A DNA stretch of 64,000 bases from Chamaecrista fasciculata. Its lineage: Eukaryota > Streptophyta > Magnoliopsida > Fabales > Fabaceae. Of this stretch, positions 45,134 through 55,745 are shown piece by piece; the first letter of the stretch is position 1, and each line of letters starts with the position of its first letter. Where the stretch lies: contig QANZ01005364.1 in assembly GCA_003254925.1 (NCBI GenBank), positions 186,001-250,000 on the forward strand, given 5' to 3'. The position numbers and the translations under genes were made by a program. Under the pieces are notes generated by a model. The model saw nothing but the letters and a program-made list of their open reading frames with translations. It had not been told where the DNA came from and searched no databases.

Positions 45134-45313
45134 TCTTATATTATATGGCTCCACTCCTTTCTGGTCGTCCATGTTTAAAACTATAGTCTATAAAAATAAA
45201 AATAAGAGAAAATTTACTATTTGGTCTCTCTTTCTTTACTAAGTTAACAATTTAGTCCCTTATTTATTTTACATACATATTTGCGTGCCCGTTAGGGCAC
45301 GCAAAGCCCCTAG
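45134..45313 (+). mobile_element. Short non-autonomous Helitron with intact 3' hairpin
   Basis: The 180-bp element starts TCTTATATTATATGG after an A and ends CTAG before a T, without target duplication. A perfect 8-bp stem (GCGTGCCC/GGGCACGC, loop GTTA, 45283-45302) lies just before the CTAG end, the classic Helitron terminator. It is related to 14392-14723 and, in opposite orientation, to 61063-61240. Confidence 0.8.
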
Positions 45314-45653
45314 TATAATATATGTACATGGCCCTGCAGAGAAAATATTCATCACAGTTTATTTGTTCTCTCTGACTTTCTGTTTGCAGTTGTACCTGCT
45401 GTCATTTTCACTATTATACTTGTTTGTATATTGCAAAAATGACGAAGCTTTAGCACTATCTTGATCTTCTATGAATTGTTGAAAGCTAACGGAACTTTTT
45501 AAAAAATACATATATTTTTTGAAGAGAACATCAAGCTATGGGCCGGCCAATCAATTTGCATATTTGAGCTTTTGATTATACACCGATGGGATTTTCGGGA
45601 GTAACTCACTCATACATACTTTCAAGGTTACCCCTTGTCGGAAAATTATTTGA

Positions 45654-45790
45654 AGTGTGAGAATCCAATGATAATCTGCTTCATTCTGAAACTCTGAATG
45701 TAACAATGTAACATGGAAAATGAATCTTTGTGCATTCGACGATGTTCAATAGAGTGCATGAAAGATGAAACATCTTAGTCTTCTCATTTG
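45654..45790 (+). pseudogene. Duplicated fragment of exon 1 of the TPR gene
   Basis: GAATCCAATGATAATCTGCTT and the following 110 or so bases match 43087-43210 within exon 1 of the TPR gene, with many substitutions and small deletions (TTCATTCTGAAACTCTGAATG against TTGATTCTGAAAATCTTAATG). It has stops in the original frame and lies about 0.9 kb after that gene's stop. It is an old local partial duplication. Confidence 0.75.
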
Positions 45791-45893
45791 TGCAGCAGCC
45801 TGTTATGAACGAGTTACAAGTGAAGAAATGCTTCATGAGCATCTTGGTTGTACTAAACAAAATGATCAAACATAAAAATTATAAACTTTAAGG

Positions 45894-47168
45894 CTAAGTT
45901 GGAGAATTTTTTCCCAAAAGAATATCAGAACCCGATTCCATTTCCTGCATCAGAGCATACTTGTAGAGCTTCTCATTGAAGAGCACCTGTGGATCCTTGT
46001 TAAGTAAAACCCCATTTTCATCATAAGCGTCCTTCAAGAACACAACCCAGTTCATCTCTGTTCCTGCCAAATAAAACGTTCTGGGTTGTTTCAAAAGCAT
46101 ATGATAAGTATGCTTAGTCAAACAAAACTCCTCCTTAAATTCTACTATATGATGTATAGAGGCTTTCTTTTCCAATGTCAAATTCAAGAACTCATGTATA
46201 ACACCTACCCTGTACTTCTCTGCCTCCAGGGTCCATACATCCAATTTGGAGCCCTGTAAATAGGGGGACACCAATGGAAGTGTGTTCAACAAATTAAGCT
46301 TCCTTGTATCATCTATGTCCAAATCCAAATCCTTCCCATATTTCACAGGAAACTTGAATGCCCTCTTAGCTCTCTCCTCATCAACCATAAACTCTCTCTC
46401 AAGCGCACTCACTGCCAATAAAGGGTCCCAATTCACTAATTCAAGTATCCTCTTCCCATCATTTTCAACCACAACTCTAAAATAATTTGGATACTTCAAA
46501 ATTCGGTCTCTGAAATCATCTGGAATCCCAAACAGAGTTCTGCAGTGATGAATCTTACTCAAAGGAATGCACTTATTGGCAGACATCATCAGCAATTTGC
46601 GGACCTTATTGACACGGTCCAATTCCATGGCATCCATGATGGCTTGCTCCTCTGAGAGCAACTCCTCCATAAATTCTGTGAAGCCAAACCACATTTTCCC
46701 ATCAGTGTGCCTGTAAGTCTCAAAAATCAAAGGATGGCGCTCGATTGAGCGGGAAACCTTGCGGCCTCGGGGAAACCCTAAATCGTGGTAGAGCTTTCCG
46801 GCATCATCGAGGCGTAGCACATGTTCAGGCTGCTTGGATAGGAACTGTTTAGACCTAGTAAGAAACTTGAATTGTGAATCACGTTCAACAATGCGCTCAA
46901 AGTAAGGGATACGGTTGGCCTCAGTTTGGACAAGCTTGGTTCGAGGGCTCTCTTTCTTTTTGCGTTTCTTCCTGAACTTTTTAGGGGTTTTGGTAGCTAG
47001 AAAGGAGGTGGAGAATCGAGAATGGAAGAAGGAAAAATAGGGTCTAATGAGATCATGATTAGGAGTACAGATTAGAGGTTGAGCTATAGATATAGGTAGG
47101 ATTACGGTTTTGGAGGATTTGATTTGAAGATTAGAAGTGTTGTTGAGGAAGAACATGCGCCAAGTCAT
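45894..47168 (-). CDS. PORR-domain organelle RNA-binding protein
   Basis: An intronless 424-codon frame. The N-terminus (MTWRMFFLNNTSNLQIKSSK) is basic and lacks acidic residues for about 40 positions, as in mitochondrial or dual targeting. The PORR (plant organelle RNA recognition) domain runs from about residue 85 to 410, with ERIVERDSQFKFLTRSKQFL, LPLVSPYL and the conserved tail HHIVEFKEEFCLTKHTYHML and LLKQPRTFYLAGTEMNWVVF. Family members (WTF1, WTF9, RPD1 and others) bind group II introns or other organelle transcripts and aid their splicing. A 5' leader intron is likely at 47182-47708 (CTGCAG acceptor 13 bases before the ATG, donor CG|GTAAGC). The gene is convergent with the TPR gene. 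The exact RNA target cannot be told. Confidence 0.9.
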   Translation of the reverse strand: MTWRMFFLNNTSNLQIKSSKTVILPISIAQPLICTPNHDLIRPYFSFFHSRFSTSFLATKTPKKFRKKRKKKESPRTKLVQTEANRIPYFERIVERDSQFKFLTRSKQFLSKQPEHVLRLDDAGKLYHDLGFPRGRKVSRSIERHPLIFETYRHTDGKMWFGFTEFMEELLSEEQAIMDAMELDRVNKVRKLLMMSANKCIPLSKIHHCRTLFGIPDDFRDRILKYPNYFRVVVENDGKRILELVNWDPLLAVSALEREFMVDEERAKRAFKFPVKYGKDLDLDIDDTRKLNLLNTLPLVSPYLQGSKLDVWTLEAEKYRVGVIHEFLNLTLEKKASIHHIVEFKEEFCLTKHTYHMLLKQPRTFYLAGTEMNWVVFLKDAYDENGVLLNKDPQVLFNEKLYKYALMQEMESGSDILLGKNSPT

Positions 47169-47869
47169 TGAACTTCTGGAACTGCAGATATGAAAAAAAA
47201 AAAAAAAGAAGCAGTTAATTAGTTCGTAAAATTATACAAGGCAATTGAAAGCAATTTCATTTTCCACTTGGTAAAATAAGAAGCCATACGATACGCGATT
47301 CACAGTTACAGACTTTACACAGCCTAAACCGAATTTATAGCAATGAGGGAAGCAGAGTATGATGTTTAAATGTAGAAACGAGAGAGCAATGCGTGCTAAG
47401 AAAAAAAAGAATGAATGATTCTTATAAATGCAAACATGACATCACTGAAAAACAATAAATAAGTTGCAACCTAAAACTTTATGATAGCATATCATGTCGG
47501 AATTAAACTACATCCTTCCATGGCTATATTTTGTTAATCTCCCTCTACCCAAACAGCACCTTGAGAGAAAGTTACCGAAGCCAAAATTCAAATTGATACA
47601 TACATAAAGTAAGCTTCAAGTTCGGAAACAATCGAATGAAAGAATCACAATTTTCAGTTCTGCGAATACCAGACCAAAGCATTCATACAAAAGATGACCG
47701 ACGCTTACCGTCTAGCAGCACAAAGAAAGAGAAGCGCAGAACAGAAGCTTCGCACCACCGAAACGGAGAGGCACCGCAGAAGGAGAGCATGACGGCGACG
47801 GCGTGGTATATGAATGAGTGAATGACTTCCCAAATCACAAATGGGAGTTTCGGCCCTAGAGGAAAACCA

Positions 47870-48349
47870 GGAGGGCTAATCCAAACTTTTCAACACCGGT
47901 AACCATGAGTCAAATGCTTAACTAGGTCATAAATTTATGTTTTTAAATTTATTTTAGTCTTAAATGTTTTAAAAGTTTCATATTGATCATAAATGTTGTT
48001 ATTTAGTCTATAAATTTATTTTAGTCTTAAATGTTTTAAAAGTTTCATATTGATCACTTGTTTCATAGTAAAAAAGGCAAAATTGGTTATATTTGTCTTG
48101 TTTTTAGTCCGAATGCAGCAAATTTATAGTTATGAGTTATTTTTAACGAGTCTTTTCTATTCAATTTGGACCGTTAGTAAATGAAGTTTTGAAAATGAGT
48201 TTGAAACCAATTTTTCATAATATTTTACTTTTGATGACAAACTCATTTTCGAGTATAATTTGACTTTATTTGTTGACAACTTAATTGTGTAGAAAAAAAA
48301 TGTTAAGAGTAACACATAGTTCCTTTCTCATTGTATTCAAACTTAAAAG
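47870..48349. other. Intergenic DNA with a dispersed repeat
   Basis: ATAAATTTATGTTTTTAAATT-type sequence is repeated at about 47929-48040 in two partial copies. At 48055-48330 lies another copy of the unclassified repeat seen near 20340 and 24590 (TTATGAGTTATTTTTAACGAG, then CCGTTAGTAAATGAAG). No gene. Confidence 0.4.
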
Positions 48350-48787
48350 TAGGGGTGTTCACGGGCTGGGTTGGGTTGGGTTGGGTTTAGGGCGAGTTGG
48401 TTTGGGCTCATTAATTTATTTGGCGGGTTGGGTTGGGTTGGACTAAAGAAAATAATTGAGTCAATCCAAACCAACCTAAACCAAATAGTGGCGGGTTGGT
48501 TTGGGTTGGGTTGGCGGGCATACTAGTTTTTTTTTATTTTATTTTTTATATATTTATTTTATAAAAAATTTGGTCTCTGTTAAATTTTTTTCTTTAATTT
48601 GGTCTTTCACAATTTGTTTTTTATGGACTAAATTGAGAATAAAAATTTATTAATTGACCAAATTGTAAAAATAATATTATTTGTGATATTAAAATAGAAT
48701 TTTAACTAAATAAAAATTAATTTTATTTTTTATTTAATATTTTTGCGGGCCGGCGGGTTGGTTTGGGTTGAGCGGGCTCAAAATCTT
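48350..48787. mobile_element. Left part of a hAT-like non-autonomous element running into the gap
   Basis: The sequence starts TAGGGGTGTTCACGGGCTGG and continues with GGGTTGGG repeats in both orientations. TAGGGGTGTNCA is a common hAT-MITE terminus in plants. The other end is not seen because the N gap begins at 48788, so target duplication cannot be tested. The last 50 bases before the gap are again GGCGGGTTGG-rich, perhaps close to the far terminus. Confidence 0.45.
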
Positions 48788-49745
48788 NNNNNNNNNNNNN
48801 NNNNNNNNNNNNNNNNNNNNNNNNNNNNNNNNNNNNNNNNNNNNNNNNNNNNNNNNNNNNNNNNNNNNNNNNNNNNNNNNNNNNNNNNNNNNNNNNNNNN
48901 NNNNNNNNNNNNNNNNNNNNNNNNNNNNNNNNNNNNNNNNNNNNNNNNNNNNNNNNNNNNNNNNNNNNNNNNNNNNNNNNNNNNNNNNNNNNNNNNNNNN
49001 NNNNNNNNNNNNNNNNNNNNNNNNNNNNNNNNNNNNNNNNNNNNNNNNNNNNNNNNNNNNNNNNNNNNNNNNNNNNNNNNNNNNNNNNNNNNNNNNNNNN
49101 NNNNNNNNNNNNNNNNNNNNNNNNNNNNNNNNNNNNNNNNNNNNNNNNNNNNNNNNNNNNNNNNNNNNNNNNNNNNNNNNNNNNNNNNNNNNNNNNNNNN
49201 NNNNNNNNNNNNNNNNNNNNNNNNNNNNNNNNNNNNNNNNNNNNNNNNNNNNNNNNNNNNNNNNNNNNNNNNNNNNNNNNNNNNNNNNNNNNNNNNNNNN
49301 NNNNNNNNNNNNNNNNNNNNNNNNNNNNNNNNNNNNNNNNNNNNNNNNNNNNNNNNNNNNNNNNNNNNNNNNNNNNNNNNNNNNNNNNNNNNNNNNNNNN
49401 NNNNNNNNNNNNNNNNNNNNNNNNNNNNNNNNNNNNNNNNNNNNNNNNNNNNNNNNNNNNNNNNNNNNNNNNNNNNNNNNNNNNNNNNNNNNNNNNNNNN
49501 NNNNNNNNNNNNNNNNNNNNNNNNNNNNNNNNNNNNNNNNNNNNNNNNNNNNNNNNNNNNNNNNNNNNNNNNNNNNNNNNNNNNNNNNNNNNNNNNNNNN
49601 NNNNNNNNNNNNNNNNNNNNNNNNNNNNNNNNNNNNNNNNNNNNNNNNNNNNNNNNNNNNNNNNNNNNNNNNNNNNNNNNNNNNNNNNNNNNNNNNNNNN
49701 NNNNNNNNNNNNNNNNNNNNNNNNNNNNNNNNNNNNNNNNNNNNN
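48788..49745. other. Assembly gap (958 Ns)
   Basis: A run of N only. The frames reported across it are artefacts. The repetitive GGGTTGGG element on its left edge probably caused the break. Confidence 1.
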
Positions 49746-50060
49746 TGTTGGGGCTACAAGAGAAAATAAGAAAATAATAGACAAGAAATAAAAATATTAG
49801 TAAAGACGGACTGCGTGGTATTTGGCCGAGGCACGGATATCTCGCTTTCTTTAAGGTAATTCACGCCCTCCACGGGTAGAAACTTTGTCTATTTTCCCGG
49901 TGTAGTGGTACACGGACGCGTCACCTCCAGGATACAACGGCCAAATACTCGCCTTTTTGAGTCTACAACTTCTACACAAAGAAGTAGACAGGACTCTACT
50001 CCCACACTTTTTCTCTACCCAAAGACACAAGTGTTTTGCTCTCACTTTCACAACTAGTAT
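49746..50060. mobile_element. Possible LTR fragment beside the gap
   Basis: The sequence starts TGTTGGGGCTACAAG at the first base after the gap and continues through GGTATTTGGCCGAGGCACGG and CACGCCCTCCACGGG, a style I associate with Copia-type LTRs of eudicots. There is no confirmed 3' end or target duplication, and any interior would lie in the gap. Confidence 0.3.
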
Positions 50061-50422
50061 TGTTCATATGTCTTACTAAAAAAACTCCAACACTATATAC
50101 ACACACGCAGGAAATTAACAAGCCGTTGGTAAATTTATTTCTCTTTAATATAATGTTTATTACCACCGTTTTTATTCCAACGTACATATATATATTAATT
50201 GTATATTAATTGCCTTTGTAACGACCAGAGCAACGCATGACTGTTTCATATTAAAGTTTCGGTTATATTTTTTTTTTATTTATAATAATATACAATATCA
50301 CATCCGACTCTTCAAAAGTTAGATGATGATCTCTTTTTCTCTTTTTTATTTTTCTTGTAATGGCCAAAAAAAAAATATTTTCTTCTTGATAACCCTTGAT
50401 CCTAACAAAATGTTGTAATGTA

Positions 50423-50814
50423 GGGTAAATTCCACTTTGGTACCCTGTTTTATAGACCAATTCCACTTTGGTACCCTGTTCTTTTAAAAGTGACACTTTG
50501 GTACCCTGTTCTTTCAAAAATGTCATTTTGGTACCCTGTTCTTTCAGAAGTGACATTTTGGTACTCTGTTCTTTAAACCAAGTGACACTTTGGTACCCTA
50601 AAAAAAGATAGAATAGGGTAACAAATAGTGAAAGAACAGGGTACTAAAGTGTCACTTGGTCCAAAGAACCGGGTACCAAAATGTCACTTTTGAAAGAACA
50701 GGGTACCAAAATGATATTTTTGAAAAAAACAGGGTACAAAGTGTCACTTTTGAAAGAACAGGGTACCAAAGTGGAATTGGTCCATAGAACAGGGTACTAA
50801 AGTGGAATTTACCC
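50423..50814. mobile_element. Foldback terminal-inverted-repeat MITE
   Basis: The 392-bp element starts GGGTAAATTCCACTTTGGTAC and ends with the complement GTACTAAAGTGGAATTTACCC. The arms consist of repeated GGTACCCTGTTCTTT units and fold back on each other. The flanks TGTAATGTA and TAAAATATA agree at only 6 of 9 bases, so the target duplication is doubtful or decayed. Confidence 0.7.
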
Positions 50815-51417
50815 TAAAATATACAGCCAATTTTGTCATGGTTATCATTTGAAAATATTCACAAAACAAAACCAAGTAAGTCATATATTTAAAATAATTT
50901 TATAATCCATTACATAATACCAATAAAATAGCCTATGTGAATCTACTCTGATGTGGACAGAATTTTAGATAATAAATTTCAGTTAAACAATTAAAACTGA
51001 CACACAATTTCAGGATGTGTACATTCTATCGAAACGACATAGAGGAAGGACGACGATAGAGTGTCGTTTTTACGAGTCAACGACTCAGAATCATGCGCTC
51101 GAACGCCGTTAGTGAAACTAAAACAACAACATTAAGAAAACGCTGTCGCAACTCGAAAGAAATTCGTCTTTTTTTTTCTTCCTGTAATCCCATTTTTCGT
51201 ATTCGCCTTTCCCTTTTCGTTCGTTCGAACTTGGAAGTTCAGACATTAACTTTTTCAGCCAAAATTCAACGCCCCGTAAGGTTTCTCTGTGGCAAAAGAT
51301 GATGGATCTTTGAGAATTGAGGATGGCATTTTTTCTCGATGGAGTGAGTCGGAGAAAATAAAAGCCCTATTCGGTTTCGTAAGCTTGTCCCAAAATTCAC
51401 AGGAGTAACGGTGGAAA
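50815..51417. other. Upstream region and 5' leader of the DeSI-like gene
   Basis: AT-rich to about 51010, then GC-richer sequence consistent with a promoter and leader. No TATA box or uORF is convincing. Confidence 0.35.
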
Positions 51418-54400
51418 ATGGGGATAGCGACCACCTCCAATTCGTCCTCTGATGGAAGCGAAATCTCTAAGACTTACATCGTATTGAACGTCTACGATCT
51501 CACCCCTATCAACAATTACTTGTTTTGGTTTGGATTTGGAATCTACCACTCGGGCATTGAAGGTTATTATTATACCCTTTGATTTTTTTGTTTTTATCCT
51601 TTTCCATTTGTCATTTTATAGATTCGATTGTGTCTGTTGAATGCTTTAAACTACTTCGTATGTGCGTGCGTGATCTGGATAGTGGTGAGTTTGTTTGTGA
51701 TTTTCTTGGATCGTACTATTGTGAGTTGTCACTGGGTTTCCTGCAGTTATTTCCCCTTTTGGAAAGAGGGGTAGTATGCACTTTTTATGTAGTGAAGTTC
51801 TTTTGTGTGTTTGCATTTGCTTGGAGAACGCGAACTTCCTTGGATGACTGAGGAAATGCGATAGATGAACTTGGTTTGATTCTTCTGAAAATCAAAGCAG
51901 TTTTGTTTTCTTACACTGTTAATGATGGAGTTTTAGTTGGCTGAATATAATCTGTACGTAATTATCTGCATTGTCTACTTGTTTTTTAATTCAACTTAAT
52001 GTGTTTTTAATTTGTTCAATGTAGATCGAATCCCCTGCATCCTGGAAGATGACTTCGTATAATATTACTTTTTTTTGCCATTATATAGTTTCTGTGTGGC
52101 AAATTTATGTGCGGAAAGACTAGATGCGTAGCAGAATATTTAATCATTGCATAGCCATCATTAGTCACTGATATGAAATCCATCACTTCAGTTTACAGAT
52201 AATTAAAATGTTTGACACACTGAAGTAGTTTTATGTGAGTTCTTATGAATAAGGGAGATAGCCTCACAGTTTCACGGGTCTTTTTATAAATGCAGCTTTC
52301 CCCTTTTAAACCAGGTTAGGAAATCATTGATTTTTGTGTCTGAAGCCATGCTTTGAAACAATGCTTCACTGGCATCCTTGGAAAATTTATTTATAGCAAT
52401 TAATTTTGATTTTTTTTTATTTCTTTTGCTTCAAGAAGGACCCGTATTGAAAATTTGACCTCTAAAATGATACCAGAATTAAATATGATTTTTTTATGAG
52501 ATACTGATCATTGTGATAGGACCTACAGTGATAAATATTTTCCTGGGGCATTAAGGTTGGTTGTAATTTGTGAGTTTGTACATGTCGAGACTTCATGCCT
52601 GAACACAACGTCACTGTGCCACGTTTGTGGTGGTTGAGGTGCACTCGTGTGTGCATATATGTGTGTCTGAGTGTGTGTGTGTGTCAGAGAGAGAGAGTTT
52701 GATTTATCTTAAACTGGTATTCTCCTTGTTGTTGAGACTTGTGTGTTAAAGAGATGAAAGTGAAGTTGTTTATACTCACTAACATCTAATCCTGTATTTT
52801 ACTGGGTTTAGGAATACCTATTTTGTATTCTTGTTTGAGGAATATACCACCTGCGCAATATTACAGTCATAACTAGACAGAAGCTGCATTTGGGCTTATT
52901 TGACACAGCTTAAAACTCTTTTCGGATTCGGTGCTGCCCTATGAAGCATGGGTATGGCAAAAATGGTCTCGTATCCGTACCCGATATGTACCTGTACCGG
53001 TACCCATATTATATGGGTACTTTTTTCATATTATAAAACATAATTTTTTTTTGGTAGAGATAAAACATAAATTATATAAGAAAACTATCCAAGAAACTAT
53101 CCGGAAAGTTCTATCTATCAATCACCTTACGGTTGACATGTGCAAGGATAGAACACGTTGGCGCACTCCGAGCTGCAGCAACGAGCACCTTTGCGGACTC
53201 TAAACCAATAGCTCTGAAACTCTTAGCAGAAGAAACAACTAGGTCAACCGAGTGTCCTTCGCCGTTGGCTTTTGGTTTTTCGCCGTTGAACTTGAAATAG
53301 GTAAATTTAGGGTCAGCGCAAGGCGGACATAGGAAAACAGGAGAAGAGGAACCGGAATAGGAGGCTGTCATATCAAAACCTCAAACCAAAAAACGAAATC
53401 GCCGTACCCTACTATCAGATCCAGATGGTATTCCCCTGAACAATTGAAACGAAATCGCAGATTCTTATTATTATTGATTTACTAAATCGAATCGAATCGA
53501 TTTTTCGATTCTGAAACCCTAAAATGTCAAAATGAGTGTATGCGTACCGACGAATTTGTTCTTGTGAACGCTGCGGCGAAAGACGATGAGGACGCGAGGG
53601 AGAATAACGGAGAGATCGGTGGACATTATTGTGAATGAAGATGAAGAACTTGGTTTTTGTGTGCGTTTGAGAGTATGGATTCGGTGGAAATTTGGGATAT
53701 TTTGGTGGAATACGAAGAGTTAGGGTTTCAAATGACGGATTTGGGATGATTTTGGTATTTAAACCACCACGTGCTTGTCACGTGCTCATTTTCCGTCAAA
53801 TGCAGATGGAAATAAAGCACAGCGGACCAATTCGCTAACGGAGCAAACCACGAGGCACCAAAATGCAAAAATTTTTCTTTCAGGGTACCAAAGTGGGACC
53901 GCCCCTAACCACAGGGTACCAAACTGCAATTTACCCAAAGATAAATTTATATTTTATAGTTCTATATTTAAATAAATGTTGTCGCTTGTCGTACCCATAC
54001 TTTATTTTTTTTTTTAAGAAAAAAATAGATGTACCTTGTACTCGTGCTTGTATTTGTACCCATATGCATGCAACATAGATGCTGCCACATCTGCAGTTGT
54101 GGTTAGTTGTAGCTCCATTATTTGTGAGTAGCATTATTCTTTTTATTATGTATGCATTATGATGGTGTATTGGTGCTCTCTATGTTGTTTTAAATTTGTT
54201 GAGTAATTTGGACTACTGTTAAAATTTTTTCCCAGTACGGCTAATTTTTTTCTTTTTGTTGTTTTAAAAAAACAGTACATGGTAAGGAATATGGGTTTGG
54301 AGCTCATGACTACCCAGCTAGTGGTGTTTTTGAAGTGGAGCCAAGGAAGTGCCCTGGGTTTATATATAGATGTTCGGTCACTTTGGGTCAAATAGATATG

Positions 54401-55745
54401 CATCCTTCTGAATTTCGGTCATTTATTGAGAATATGGCTTCCGATTATCATGGGGATACGTATCACCTTATCTCTAAGAATTGCAATCACTTCTCTGATG
54501 ATGTCGCACTAAGATTGATTGGGAAACGAATCCCAGGTTGGGTGAATCGGCTTGCCAAGCTAGGTAACTGAAACTGTTGAATAAAATTCACAGATAATCT
54601 TATTTTTCACACCTCTTTATATCCTCAATCTTACATTCTTACTTAGTCTTTGTTTTGTGAATTTGCTGATGATTTACACGGTCATTGCAGTAAATTTCTT
54701 TTTGGTCATTTTAGCAAGTCGTCACGCATTACATGTCAATTTTCTGTGTACCCAACATTGTTGGTTTGTGAAGTTTAGGATCATTACAAGTGGTTCAGTT
54801 CCCTGAAAAAAACTGAAAATGTAAAAGAATATTTTCTCCATAAAATTTTATTATAGTCTGTCAAAATAAACTTAATTTGTTCAGGGATGAAAAACATTTA
54901 CTCTTAAAATATCACTGTTTGTCCTTTGAGAATAGTCATGTATAATTAATTACATGATGTTTAAAGAGTGTCAGTTATCCTTAATGACATTGCTTCTAAA
55001 TGATGGACTCACTCCTATTAATCGCTTTCTATCATCTAGTTGTGTTCTTTACTTGTATGCTATATTCTCCCCATTTCTGGGGACGTCACAGGCATAATTG
55101 TTGTGATAACAGTGTTGAGATTTCTTAGTGCAACCTTTTGGCCAAAAATTTCAGGTGCTCTGTGCAGCTGTCTACTTCCTGAAAGCCTTCAAGTAACTAC
55201 TGTTAAACAACTTCCTGAATACCATGAGTGTTCAGGTGAGTTATATCTTGTTTTTCCTTACTTGTTCTAAACCAACATTTACTCTTGATACTTATAAGTC
55301 CTAAACTATGAAAAGTGACAAAAGACCTCCAAACTTTTCATCTTGTGTAAAAGACTTATGTTGTTAAAACTTTCATTTAAAAAAATATCAATATTTTGTG
55401 GTTTTCTGACTACAATTAAATGTAGCTATAGGCCAACTATAATAATTACTGGGGAATGCTTAGTGCATCAACAATAATAACAACTTTTCACAGGGTTTTT
55501 CGAGAAAAAGTAAATTTTAGGGAGATTTTGTACATTTCAACCTATTATTAAGGTATATATTCAAATGCTTTCTTAGCTGCCTTTCTGGGTGATTGCTTGC
55601 AGAAGATGAAGCTTCTGGATCTCTTTCAACGGGCACTCCTCGTGACTCAATAGAATTAGATTATGATCAAGGGAAGAAGCTTCTAGCCCCATTGGCTGTA
55701 AATGAGGATGTATATTTTGTTAAAGAGGCCCCATCGCCCAAGTAA
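51418..55745 (+). CDS. DeSI-like/PPPDE cysteine protease (deSUMOylating/deubiquitinating type), four exons
   Basis: Exons 51418-51562, 54276-54563, 55155-55235 and 55603-55745 join by GT-AG into 218 codons. The PPPDE domain runs from about residue 20 to 155: VLNVYDLTPINNYLFWFGFG, GIYHSGIEV (His44), GFGAHDYPASGVFEVEPR, FIYRCSVTLGQ, and SKNCNHFSDD (Cys118). His44 and Cys118 are the expected catalytic pair. The fold acts as a SUMO or ubiquitin isopeptidase in animals and plants; substrate choice here is unknown. The tail (CSCLLPESLQ, an acidic Ser-rich part, APSPK) is typical of plant members. The first intron is 2.7 kb and contains an insertion carrying gene fragments (53060-53937). Confidence 0.9.
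53111..53371 (-). pseudogene. Second captured fragment, donor not recognised
   Basis: An open frame of 86 codons contains SSSPVFLCPPCADPKFTYFK and the Ala-rich segment SFRAIGLESAKVLVAAARSA. It is GC-richer than the intron around it and directly follows the amidotransferase fragment, so it is probably a second captured piece. I do not recognise the source. Confidence 0.35.
53395..53626 (-). pseudogene. Captured 5' end of a class-I glutamine-amidotransferase-like gene
   Basis: Exon 53548-53626 starts at ATG and reads MSTDLSVILPRVLIVFRRSV then HKNKFVG. A GT-AG intron (53436-53547) joins it in frame to EYHLDLIVGYG. This matches the N-terminus of plant PuuD/peptidase-C26-like glutamine amidotransferases (family sequences read PRVLIVSRR...KNKFVDFVGEYHLDLI). 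After GYG homology ends abruptly near 53395, a capture breakpoint, and the frame stops at TGA. Keeping the intron shows genomic DNA was captured, not a processed transcript. It cannot encode an enzyme. Confidence 0.72.

Larger units (their letters stand above)
53060..53937 (-). mobile_element. Gene-fragment-carrying insertion in intron 1 of the DeSI-like gene
   Basis: Read on the minus strand, the segment begins GGGTAAATTGCAGTTTGGTAC, continues with GGTACCCTG-type terminal sequence like that of the element at 50423-50814, then a promoter/leader-like stretch, then captured coding DNA. I could not find the matching inverted repeat on the far side, so the left limit is a guess and the element may have lost that end. 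It is antisense to the host gene. Confidence 0.55.

Noticed and set aside
48723..49784. Frames of more than 300 codons on both strands
   Set aside because: They consist almost entirely of Ns in the assembly gap.
53056..53064. AGAGATAAA as the left target duplication of the intronic insertion (AAAGATAAA at 53937)
   Set aside because: An 8 of 9 match, but no inverted repeat follows it on the left side, so the match may be chance.
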